A DNA stretch of 22,100 nucleotides from Duncaniella sp. GTDB lineage: Bacteria > Bacteroidota > Bacteroidia > Bacteroidales > Muribaculaceae. Below, piece by piece: positions 1 to 6,995 of this stretch (position 1 is its first letter; every line of letters begins with the position of its first letter). Under the pieces are notes generated by a model. That model saw only the letters and a list, made by a program, of their open reading frames with translations, was not told the origin of the DNA and made no database searches. The stretch spans positions 1-22,100 of the forward strand of contig NZ_JAIDEN010000033.1 in assembly GCF_029054785.1 (NCBI RefSeq), in the 5' to 3' direction. A program made the translations under genes and the position numbers.

Positions 1-24
1 TGAACTGCACCCCAAAAGTTAGAC
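1..24 (+). mobile_element. IS3-family-like terminal repeat, solo or remnant
   Basis: The first 24 bases start with TG and contain the core ACCCCAAAAGTTAGAC. This resembles the outer ends of IS3/IS150-group insertion sequences as I remember them. Read inward from the TG tip, the element body should lie to the right, but lptG ends at base 77, so there is no room for a transposase. It is therefore a leftover end, a chance match or an assembly-edge artefact. No transposase fragment is visible in bases 25-76. Confidence 0.3.
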
Positions 25-76
25 GAGTTATTTACTATCCGATTTGAGAAAGAGTTCGGTATTTTTACCAATACTT

Positions 77-1147
77 TTACTGATGCGACACCTTATAATA
101 TAAGACTAAGGCAATGATGGTGTAGAGGATGTTTGGAATCCACATCGCAACCATCGGCGAGGTATAACCCGACACGGCAAAGGTCGAGGTGACGGTCATG
201 AAGAGGATGTAGCTGAAACTCAGGACGAGTCCGATGCCGATATTCACACCCATGCCCCCCTTGATCTTGCGCGAAGAGAGCGACATACCGATCACGGTCA
301 GGATAAAGGCCGCGGCGGTCATGGCGTAGCGTTTGTGGTTCTCGATCTCGAACGACTTGATGTTGGCCACACCTCTTTCCCGCTGACGCGAGATGTATTC
401 GCGCAAGGCCGGGGAGGTCATTGTCTCGTGGTCGTTCTTTGAGATCAGGAAGTCGCGCGGCTCGATGGGGATGATGGTGTCGAGGCGAGATCCGCGGCGG
501 ATGGTCTCACGCTGACCGTCGAAATCGCGGATCATGTAGTCACGGACAGTCCAGTTGTGGAGCGTGTCCCACTTGATTGTCTGGGCTGTCAGACGCGACA
601 CCAGCTTCTTGTCCTCGAAGGATTCGAGCGAAAACTTGTAGCCCGTCTTCTGCGAATTGTTGTAGGACTGCATGTATGCGATCTCTCCTTTTGCAACCTG
701 AAGCTGGATATTAGAGCCGAAATCCACGCGTTTGTTCTTGACGTAGGTATTCGTATAGTCTATTCGCTTGACATTGGCCGGAGGGATGATATATGCGCTC
801 AGTATGTAAGTGGCCGCAGCGATCACCGTCGCACTTACCAGATAGGGGCGCAGCAGTCTCCGATAGCTCATGCCGGTCGAGAGCATGGCGATGATCTCTG
901 AGTTGTCGGCGAGCTTCGAGGTGAAGAATATGACCGCGATAAACGTGAAAAGCGGGCTGAACTGATTGGCGAAATAAGGCAGGAAGTTCAGAAAATAGTC
1001 AAACACCGTGGCCTTGAGGGGTGCTTTCAGAAAGGCATCCAGTTTCTCGTTAATGTCAAACATCACCGTAATCGCCAGAATCAGGGCAATGGCGAACACG
1101 TATGTTCCAAGAAATTTGCGGATTATATACCAGTCAAGTATTTTCAA
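77..1147 (-). CDS. lptG: LptG-like LPS export permease (YjgP/YjgQ family)
   Basis: This is an inner-membrane permease of the LptF/LptG family. It works with the LptB ATPase to extract lipopolysaccharide from the inner membrane and pass it to the periplasmic bridge. The 356-aa protein has the expected plan: about three N-terminal membrane helices within residues 1-120, a periplasmic beta-rich domain at roughly 125-265, and three C-terminal helices from about 270 to the end. The N-terminus MKILDWYIIRKFLGTY is typical of the Bacteroidota short permease. The start codon is TTG: an in-frame TAA lies five codons upstream and there is no upstream ATG, while the next Met is deep in the first helices. 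It follows tgt by 47 bp and is the last gene of the glyS-lemA-fkp-tgt-lptG run. LptF and LptG are hard to separate by eye; G is chosen from length and the tgt neighbour. Confidence 0.85.
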   Translation of the reverse strand: MKILDWYIIRKFLGTYVFAIALILAITVMFDINEKLDAFLKAPLKATVFDYFLNFLPYFANQFSPLFTFIAVIFFTSKLADNSEIIAMLSTGMSYRRLLRPYLVSATVIAAATYILSAYIIPPANVKRIDYTNTYVKNKRVDFGSNIQLQVAKGEIAYMQSYNNSQKTGYKFSLESFEDKKLVSRLTAQTIKWDTLHNWTVRDYMIRDFDGQRETIRRGSRLDTIIPIEPRDFLISKNDHETMTSPALREYISRQRERGVANIKSFEIENHKRYAMTAAAFILTVIGMSLSSRKIKGGMGVNIGIGLVLSFSYILFMTVTSTFAVSGYTSPMVAMWIPNILYTIIALVLYYKVSHQ

Positions 1148-1194
1148 GACTTCAATGACTTAGAGGTTGTTTAATCACTGCTCACTCATCCGGT

Positions 1195-2325
1195 TCAAAG
1201 CCTGCGGGTCACACACTCCAGCATCTCTCGTTTCCAGACACTGAAATCGCCGGCGATGATGTGGCATCGGGCTTCCTCGACCAGCCACAGATAGAAGGCA
1301 AGGTTATGGATCGACGCGATCTGCATCGCCAGGATCTCATCGGCGATGAAGAGATGGCGCACATAGGCTTTGGTATAAGCTGTGTCGACATAACTCGGAC
1401 CGTCTTCCTGCAAGGGCGAAAAGTCATCGGCCCACTTGCGGTTGCGCATGTTCATGATGCCGTGGCGCGTAAACAGCATGCCGTTACGGCCATTGCGTGT
1501 CGGCATGACGCAATCCATCATATCGACACCGCGGTCGATGGCCTCAAGGATATTGGCCGGGGTTCCGACTCCCATCAGGTAGCGCGGGCGGTCAGCGGGA
1601 AGAATCTCATTGACCACCTCTATCATCTCATACATGACTTCAGCCGGTTCGCCGACAGCCAGACCGCCAATGGCATTGCCGTCGGCGCCAAGATCGGAAA
1701 CAAACTTGGCCGATTCGCGGCGCAGGTCAGGATAGGTCACACCCTGCACAATCGGGAAATAGGCCTGGCTGTAACCATACTTGCCCTCCGTCTCCTTGTA
1801 GCGCTTCCAGCCTCGCGCCAACCAGCGGTGGGTGAGGTCGAGCGACTTGCGGGCATAGGACCTCTCGGCGGTTCCGGGAGGACACTCGTCAAGGGCCATC
1901 ATTATGTCGGCACCGATCGAGCGCTCGATGTCCACAACCTTTTCCGGCGTGAACAGATGCTTCGAGCCGTCGATGTGCGAGCGGAACCAGGCGCCTTCCT
2001 CGGTCAGCTTTCGGTTGGCCGACAGAGAGAAGACCTGAAAGCCGCCGCTGTCCGTAAGGATCGGGCGGTCCCAGCCGTTGAATTTATGCAGGCCGCCGGC
2101 CTTTTCGAGAATTTCGATGCCGGGACGCAGGTAGAGGTGATAGGTGTTTCCAAGAATGATCTGGGCTTTGACATCCTCGCGCAGTTCACGCTGGTGGACA
2201 GCCTTGACGCTGCCGACTGTCCCCACGGGCATGAAAATCGGGGTGCGGATCTGACCGTGGTCAGTGGTGATCAGACCTGCGCGCGCGGCAGTCCCAGGAG
2301 CAGTAGCTTCTAACTTGAAATCCAT
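1195..2325 (-). CDS. tgt: tRNA-guanine transglycosylase (queuine/preQ1)
   Basis: This enzyme exchanges guanine-34 in the anticodon of Asp, Asn, His and Tyr tRNAs for the queuosine precursor preQ1. The 376-aa TIM-barrel protein carries the family motifs TDSGGFQVFSL (Asp92), ALDECPP (about 144-150), GGLAVGEP (substrate pocket, about 220-227) and DCVMPTRNGR with the presumed nucleophile Asp271. Length and motif order match bacterial Tgt. The usual CxCxxC...H zinc site near residues 300-340 is not intact: the segment FSPLQEDGPSYVDTAYTKAY has no cysteine, although the downstream His340 is kept. I believe other Bacteroidota Tgt proteins share this, but could not check. The ATG start lies 41 bp after the FKBP gene, and lptG follows, so it is likely cotranscribed with both. 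Confidence 0.95.
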   Translation of the reverse strand: MDFKLEATAPGTAARAGLITTDHGQIRTPIFMPVGTVGSVKAVHQRELREDVKAQIILGNTYHLYLRPGIEILEKAGGLHKFNGWDRPILTDSGGFQVFSLSANRKLTEEGAWFRSHIDGSKHLFTPEKVVDIERSIGADIMMALDECPPGTAERSYARKSLDLTHRWLARGWKRYKETEGKYGYSQAYFPIVQGVTYPDLRRESAKFVSDLGADGNAIGGLAVGEPAEVMYEMIEVVNEILPADRPRYLMGVGTPANILEAIDRGVDMMDCVMPTRNGRNGMLFTRHGIMNMRNRKWADDFSPLQEDGPSYVDTAYTKAYVRHLFIADEILAMQIASIHNLAFYLWLVEEARCHIIAGDFSVWKREMLECVTRRL

Positions 2326-2366
2326 TGTCTGTTCGGATTTTTTTGATCTGTTCAGAATCGCACAGG

Positions 2367-2927
2367 TCAGGGACGTACCTCAAAGAAAGGTATGTCGACC
2401 AGCTTCATATCGAACACAAGAGTCGAATACGGAGGGATCACTCCCGACCCAGACGAACCATAGGCAAGGTTGTAAGGGATTATGACGCGGGCGCTGTCGC
2501 CGACACGCATGTCAAGCAGAGCGATTGTCCATCCCTGGATCACACTTGAGGGCTGGGTGCGGAAAATGCTGTCTCCGTATGGCGCTTTCTGAAGATAGGA
2601 CGAGTCAAAAGGCACGTCGTTGTAGAGACGGCCTATGTATTTCACATCGACAGTCGAGGTGAGCAGCGGTGACAGATTGCCGACAGTTTTGCTGCGGTCA
2701 TTGAGATAAGTGATCAGAATGTTTGCCGAAGTGTTCCATGCCGGAGTCAACGAGTGGTAGACATTGTTACCGTCAGGCCCCATCAGGAAGCGCTGCTCGT
2801 CATAGAAAGCGACGTTTGTCTCACGCCACTCCTTGTAGTCGTCCCAGGTGTTGTTATCATCGTTGCAGGCTACAAAAAGCGCACACGAACACACTGCAAA
2901 CAATATGGTTTGGAAAAGTTTTCGCAT
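2367..2927 (-). CDS. FKBP-type peptidyl-prolyl isomerase lipoprotein
   Basis: Predicted lipid-anchored prolyl cis-trans isomerase assisting folding of envelope proteins. The 186-aa product begins with a signal peptide ending in a lipobox (LFVAC, lipidated Cys21), followed by an acidic linker. An FKBP fold fills about residues 75-186: VDVKYIGRLYNDVPFDSSY is the first strand pair, VIQGWTIALLDMRVGD is the highly conserved core, and IPYNLAYGSSGSGVIPPYST carries the flap and active-site aromatics before the last strand LVFDMKLVDI. The core motif VIQGW matches canonical FKBPs. It sits 9 bp after the LemA-like gene and 41 bp before tgt. Acidic residues after the lipidated Cys may direct surface export in Bacteroidota; that is inference. 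Confidence 0.9.
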   Translation of the reverse strand: MRKLFQTILFAVCSCALFVACNDDNNTWDDYKEWRETNVAFYDEQRFLMGPDGNNVYHSLTPAWNTSANILITYLNDRSKTVGNLSPLLTSTVDVKYIGRLYNDVPFDSSYLQKAPYGDSIFRTQPSSVIQGWTIALLDMRVGDSARVIIPYNLAYGSSGSGVIPPYSTLVFDMKLVDIPFFEVRP

Positions 2928-2936
2928 AGTGTCTGT

Positions 2937-3521
2937 TTAGAATTTTACCTCCGGTGCGCGCTGGGCGGCATCATCGGCTTTGAACTGAGGCTGCGGCTCG
3001 AATCCGAACCATCCGGCATAGATATTTGTGGGAAACTTCTTTATGGAAGTGTTATAGTCGGCTACGACCTGGGTGTAGCGGCCGCGTGCGGTGGCAATGC
3101 GGTTTTCCGTACCCTCAAGCTGCACCTGCAAATCGCGGAAATTCTCGTTGGCCTTGAGGTCAGGATAGGCCTCGCTGACAGCGAGAAGCGATTTCAGGGC
3201 GCCGGTGAGCTGATTCTGAGCCTCCTGGAACTTGGCGAGTGTCTCCTCGTTGAGTTCCTCGGCATTGATGTTGACCGATGTGGCGGCCGCACGTGCCTGG
3301 GTCACCTTCTCAAGGGTCTCGCTTTCGTGAGTGGCATAGCCCTTGACAGTGGCGACGAGGTTGGGGATCAGATCCGAACGACGCTGATATTGGTTCTGGA
3401 CCTCGGCCCATGACTGCTCCACCTGCTGGTTCTTCTCCACAAGCGAGTTGTAGTTGCAAGAGGTGAACAAGGGGAGCATCATGACCGCGAGGATCAGATG
3501 TCTAAAAATTTTCATTTTCAT
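2937..3521 (-). CDS. LemA family lipoprotein
   Basis: A 194-aa LemA-family protein, a widespread envelope family of unclear biochemical role. It has a signal peptide with lipobox-like FTSC (Cys22), then the family hallmark sequence around residues 26-60 (NSLVEKNQQVEQSWAEVQNQ, then YQRRSDLIPNLV) and a long four-helix-bundle region up to about residue 160. The C-terminus NIYAGWFGFEPQPQF is also typical of the family. No TPM/YgcG gene, a common LemA neighbour, is present here; instead it lies between glyS and the FKBP lipoprotein, 44 bp after glyS. A second ATG at codon 3 is an equally possible start. Family assignment is firm, function is not known. Confidence 0.92.
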   Translation of the reverse strand: MKMKIFRHLILAVMMLPLFTSCNYNSLVEKNQQVEQSWAEVQNQYQRRSDLIPNLVATVKGYATHESETLEKVTQARAAATSVNINAEELNEETLAKFQEAQNQLTGALKSLLAVSEAYPDLKANENFRDLQVQLEGTENRIATARGRYTQVVADYNTSIKKFPTNIYAGWFGFEPQPQFKADDAAQRAPEVKF

Positions 3522-3565
3522 AATCTCAATGGGGAAAGAGTTGGTGTTTAATGAGGGCTCTACGC

Positions 3566-5110
3566 TCAGGCCAGCTTGCGGAGAAGAGCGTTGAGCGATA
3601 CCTGCGAGTGGATGATTGAATGGAGATCTTCGATTTTCACACGCCTCTGCTCCATAGAGTCGCGCTCGCGGAGAGTGACAGTGTTGTCTTCGAGGGTTTG
3701 GTGATCGACGGTGATGCAGAAAGGTGTGCCGATGGCATCCTGACGGCGGTAACGCTTGCCGATCGAGTCTTTTTCCTCATAGTGGGTTGAGAAGTCAAAC
3801 TTCAGTTCGTTGACGATCTCACGCGCCTTGTCGGGCAGACCGTCCTTGCGCACGAGAGGCATGACTGCACACTTGACAGGTGCGAGAGGTGCGGGGAGGT
3901 GGAGCACTACGCGCTTGTCGCCGCCTTCGAGTTCCTGTTCCTCATAAGCCGAGCAGAGCACACTCAGGAACATGCGGTCAACACCGATCGAAGTCTCGAT
4001 GACGTAAGGAGTATAGCTTTCATTGAGTTCCGGATCGAAGTACTGGATCTTCTTGCCGGAGAACTTCTCATGCTGCGAGAGGTCGAAGTTTGTGCGTGAA
4101 TGGATTCCCTCCACTTCCTTGAAACCGAAAGGCATCTGGAACTCGATGTCGGTAGCGGCATTGGCATAGTGGGCCAGTTTTTCGTGGTCGTGGTAGCGGT
4201 ATTTCTCATCGCCGAGGCCGAGAGCCTTGTGCCAGCGCAGACGGAATTCCTTCCAGGTCTTGAACCATTCCATTTCAGATCCGGGGCGAACGAAGAACTG
4301 CATTTCCATCTGCTCGAACTCTCTCATGCGGAAAATGAACTGACGGGCCACGATCTCGTTACGGAAAGCCTTGCCGATCTGAGCGATACCGAAGGGGATG
4401 CGCATACGGCCTGTCTTCTGCACGTTGAGATAGTTGACAAAGATGCCCTGGGCGGTTTCGGGACGGAGATAGACAGTCATCGCGCCGTCGGCGGTAGAAC
4501 CCATCTCGGTCTTGAACATGAGGTTGAACTGACGGACTTCTGTCCAGTTCTTGGTGCCGGAAATCGGGCAGACGATCTCTTCGTCAATGATGATGGCGCG
4601 GAGTTCGTCAAGGTCACCGTCGTTCATAGCCTTGGCAAAACGTTCGTGGAGAGCGTCGCGCTTGGCCTGATGCTCAAGCACACGGGCGTTGGTCTGACGG
4701 AACATAGCCTCGTCGAAAGTCTCGCCGAAGCGCTTTGCGGCCTTTGCCACTTCCTTCTCGATCTTGTCCTCGATCTTGGCGATCTGCTCCTCGATCAGAA
4801 CATCGGCGCGGTAACGCTTTTTGGAATCGCGGTTGTCAATCAGGGGATCATTGAAGGCATCCACGTGACCTGAAGCTTTCCAGATGGTCGGGTGCATGAA
4901 AATAGCGGAATCAATGCCCACGATATTTTCATGGAGCAGTGTCATCGAATCCCACCAGTAGCGCTTGATGTTGTTTTTGAGTTCAACGCCATTCTGGCCA
5001 TAGTCATAAACGGCTGAAAGGCCGTCATAGATTTCGCTTGACTGAAACACGAAGCCATATTCCTTGGCATGGCTTACTATTTTTTTGAAAACTTCGTCTT
5101 GTGTTGCCAT
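3566..5110 (-). CDS. glyS: Glycyl-tRNA synthetase (single-chain alpha2 type)
   Basis: Class II aminoacyl-tRNA synthetase charging tRNA-Gly in the cytoplasm. At 514 aa it is the homodimeric type related to eukaryotic and Gram-positive GlyRS, not the alpha2beta2 GlyQ/GlyS pair of Proteobacteria. Visible parts: an N-terminal catalytic-core start (about 1-100), a charged helical insertion (about 100-180), CPISGTKNWTEVRQFNLMF, the motif 2 arginine in FRNE (249-252), the EFEQMEMQFFV strand, motif 3 with GVDRMFLSVL (376-385), and a C-terminal anticodon-binding domain from about 400 containing GKRYRRQDAIGTPFCITVD. It is the first gene of a minus-strand run. A -7-type box TATCTTTG lies 26 bp upstream of the ATG. 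No T-box leader is seen. Confidence 0.97.
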   Translation of the reverse strand: MATQDEVFKKIVSHAKEYGFVFQSSEIYDGLSAVYDYGQNGVELKNNIKRYWWDSMTLLHENIVGIDSAIFMHPTIWKASGHVDAFNDPLIDNRDSKKRYRADVLIEEQIAKIEDKIEKEVAKAAKRFGETFDEAMFRQTNARVLEHQAKRDALHERFAKAMNDGDLDELRAIIIDEEIVCPISGTKNWTEVRQFNLMFKTEMGSTADGAMTVYLRPETAQGIFVNYLNVQKTGRMRIPFGIAQIGKAFRNEIVARQFIFRMREFEQMEMQFFVRPGSEMEWFKTWKEFRLRWHKALGLGDEKYRYHDHEKLAHYANAATDIEFQMPFGFKEVEGIHSRTNFDLSQHEKFSGKKIQYFDPELNESYTPYVIETSIGVDRMFLSVLCSAYEEQELEGGDKRVVLHLPAPLAPVKCAVMPLVRKDGLPDKAREIVNELKFDFSTHYEEKDSIGKRYRRQDAIGTPFCITVDHQTLEDNTVTLRERDSMEQRRVKIEDLHSIIHSQVSLNALLRKLA

Positions 5111-5136
5111 TTTTTATTCTATTGTTTTAGAAGTTG

Positions 5137-5144
5137 CAAAGATA
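5137..5144 (-). promoter_or_regulatory. Bacteroidota -7 box for glyS operon
   Basis: On the minus strand this is TATCTTTG, an exact match to the Bacteroidota TAnnTTTG element, ending 26 bp before the glyS ATG. No good TTTG -33 element is seen at the usual spacing, so the assignment rests on the -7 box and position. Confidence 0.6.
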
Positions 5145-5292
5145 CAAAAAAAATCGGACTCCGTCCTGCCGACAAGCCATTTTCGTCTGAAAATGAGTGT
5201 CTGATGACCCATCACTCAAGCCGGTCCTCCCCGTCAGGGCAGCAAAATGAAAAATTTCCTTAACAAATCTTCACCAACTGCTAAAAAATGCT

Positions 5293-5300
5293 TATATTTG
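5293..5300 (+). promoter_or_regulatory. -7 box for znuA-znuC
   Basis: TATATTTG matches the TAnnTTTG consensus and lies 63 bp upstream of the znuA ATG, in the 253-bp divergent region shared with glyS. A -33 TTTG is not evident. No clear Zur-type palindrome could be recognised around it. Confidence 0.55.
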
Positions 5301-5329
5301 CAAAAATATAATATCCGCACAACAAAATT

Positions 5330-5362
5330 CAGCTGCGCGTTTTTAATATAAAAGCTGTTTTT
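5330..5362 (+). promoter_or_regulatory. Hairpin plus T-run just before znuA start
   Basis: CAGC (5330-5333) and TTTT (5340-5343) can pair with AAAAGCTG (5350-5357), leaving a 6-nt bulge and a short loop. Five Ts follow at 5358-5362, and the znuA ATG begins at 5364. The arrangement resembles a weak terminator or a translation-blocking structure in the leader. The stem is bulged and AT-rich, so this is tentative. Confidence 0.25.
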
Positions 5363-5363
5363 C

Positions 5364-6239
5364 ATGAAATCCACAATCAACATATCCATAATAACATTAG
5401 CGGTGGGCGGGCTGATATGGCTTTTGAGCGCATGCTCGGCTGCACCGGCGGAGACACCGATAGTCACTGTCAGCATCGAGCCTCAGAAATATCTGCTCGA
5501 ACAGATCACAGGCGACAAGGTCGACATCAGGACCCTGATCGCCAACGGCGCCAATCCGGAAAACTACGATCCATCGCTGACCCACATCATGAATCTCCGC
5601 AAGTCGATCGGATTCCTGAGAATGGGAAATATCGGCTTCGAAATGGCCTTGCTCGACAAGATACGCCAGGAAGACCCCGAACTTCCGATATTCAACACAT
5701 CGGAAGGCATAGTCCCTGTGACCGGAACCCATAGTCACGGAGATATGAAACATGAGGAAATCGACCCACACACATGGACATCAGTCAAGAATGCCAAAAT
5801 AATCATCCGAAACATGCTTGAGGCGATGGTTAAAATAGACTCTTCCAACGAGGACTATTACAGACGCAACTATGAGAAGTTCGCCCTGCGGCTCGACTCT
5901 CTTGACCGCGCGTTTGAAAGCCGCCTTGCCCCCCATGCCGGCGAGCATTTCATGGTATGGCACCCCTCGCTCAGCTACTTTGCCCGCGACTACGGACTGG
6001 AACAGATCTCAGCCGGAAATGCCGAGAACAAAGAAAGCTCCCTGTCGAAGCTGAAAGAGACAATCGACCATGCCGACACCCATTCTGCAAGCATTTTCTT
6101 CTATCAGAAAGACCTCGACAGCCGCCAGGCCGAGGTGATGGGCGAGCAGCTCGGACTGCGCCGGGTGAGCATCAACCCGCTTTCCTATGACTGGGAAAAG
6201 GAAATGTGTGCCATCACCGATGCAATCACAGCCGAATAG
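5364..6239 (+). CDS. znuA: Zinc/metal ABC transporter substrate-binding lipoprotein
   Basis: Cluster A-I (ZnuA/TroA-type) metal-binding protein that captures Zn2+ or Mn2+ in the periplasm for an ABC importer. The 291-aa product has a lipobox (LSAC, Cys24). The N-lobe carries PENYDPS (65-71) where most relatives have a His ligand in PHxYEP; here it is Glu66. A short His-containing loop (HSHGDMKH, 123-130) precedes the conserved DPHTW with ligand His136. A long backbone helix follows (about 160-190), then HPSLSYFARDYGL with His200. The usual fourth ligand Asp in a DPL motif is Asn271 (INPL). Two of four standard ligands are thus replaced, so metal specificity is uncertain. It is followed 51 bp later by the ATPase gene; no permease gene is adjacent. 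Confidence 0.85.
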   Translation: MKSTINISIITLAVGGLIWLLSACSAAPAETPIVTVSIEPQKYLLEQITGDKVDIRTLIANGANPENYDPSLTHIMNLRKSIGFLRMGNIGFEMALLDKIRQEDPELPIFNTSEGIVPVTGTHSHGDMKHEEIDPHTWTSVKNAKIIIRNMLEAMVKIDSSNEDYYRRNYEKFALRLDSLDRAFESRLAPHAGEHFMVWHPSLSYFARDYGLEQISAGNAENKESSLSKLKETIDHADTHSASIFFYQKDLDSRQAEVMGEQLGLRRVSINPLSYDWEKEMCAITDAITAE

Positions 6240-6290
6240 CGAGGACCGTAAGGAATACCCTCTGTCTCAGCAGCCATAATTCCACACTCC

Positions 6291-6995
6291 ATGAACAACT
6301 CTGAAAAAGAAATCATCATATCGCTCCGCGACATCTCCAAAAAGTGGGATGACAAGGTGGCGCTCGACAACATCAACTTCGATGTGCGCCGCGGAGACTT
6401 CATTGCGATCACAGGCCCCAACGGCGGAGGCAAGACGACACTGCTGCGCATCATCCTGCGCCTGCTGAAGCCCACCTCCGGAAGCGTAACATATTATCGC
6501 GACGGCGCTGCCGTCAATGACCTTTCGATCGGCTATCTTCCACAGAAAAACATGATCGACTCTCGTTTTCCGATAAGCGTGGAGGAGGTGATCGCCTCCG
6601 GTCTCATCGCGGAGTCAGCGGGAAAAGAGGAGACCAGGCGCAGAGTGGAGGAGGTCACGCGTCTAATGGGCCTTGAAAACCACTCGTCACAGAGCATCGG
6701 CAATCTGTCAGGCGGACAGCTGCAACGCGCCCTGCTCGGACGGGCCATCATTGCCCGTCCGCGGGTTCTGGTGCTTGACGAGCCTCTGAGCTATGTCGAC
6801 AAGCGGTTCGAACATTATATCTATGATCTGGTGGCCGAGCTTTCACAGACCACTACCCTGCTGCTTGTCTCACACGAGATGTCGACAATCGCAGGCATGG
6901 CCAACCGTCACCTGATAATAGACCATCAGCTGACGGAGTGCCATTCAAGCCACCATCATGTCCATTACGACTGCGAGGACGGGCCGTCCATGTGA
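6291..6995 (+). CDS. znuC: Zinc/metal ABC transporter ATP-binding protein
   Basis: ATPase subunit that powers metal import with ZnuA and a ZnuB-type permease. All ABC motifs are present in the 234-aa protein: Walker A GPNGGGKT (42-49), Q-loop Gln85 in YLPQKN, signature LSGGQLQRA (139-147), Walker B VLVLDEP (159-165), D-loop SYVD and H-loop His195 in LLVSHEM. The length fits ZnuC/MntB-type ATPases. The C-terminus is rich in His and Cys (CHSSHHHVHYDC, 217-228), which could bind metal. The permease expected after it is missing: the next gene is ribBA on the opposite strand, whose 3' end overlaps this one by 31 bp. Whether the substrate is Zn or Mn is inferred from family only. Confidence 0.88.
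   Translation: MNNSEKEIIISLRDISKKWDDKVALDNINFDVRRGDFIAITGPNGGGKTTLLRIILRLLKPTSGSVTYYRDGAAVNDLSIGYLPQKNMIDSRFPISVEEVIASGLIAESAGKEETRRRVEEVTRLMGLENHSSQSIGNLSGGQLQRALLGRAIIARPRVLVLDEPLSYVDKRFEHYIYDLVAELSQTTTLLLVSHEMSTIAGMANRHLIIDHQLTECHSSHHHVHYDCEDGPSM

Noticed and set aside
1261..2313. 350-codon plus-strand ORF opposite tgt
   Set aside because: It is an antisense shadow of a clearly conserved gene; the translation has no recognisable domain.
4100..4873. 257-codon plus-strand ORF opposite glyS
   Set aside because: It lies wholly within glyS on the other strand and shows no family motif.
5111..5363. T-box or Zur operator in the glyS-znuA divergent region
   Set aside because: No T-box sequence and no clear Zur-like palindrome could be seen; only promoter boxes and the small hairpin are supported.
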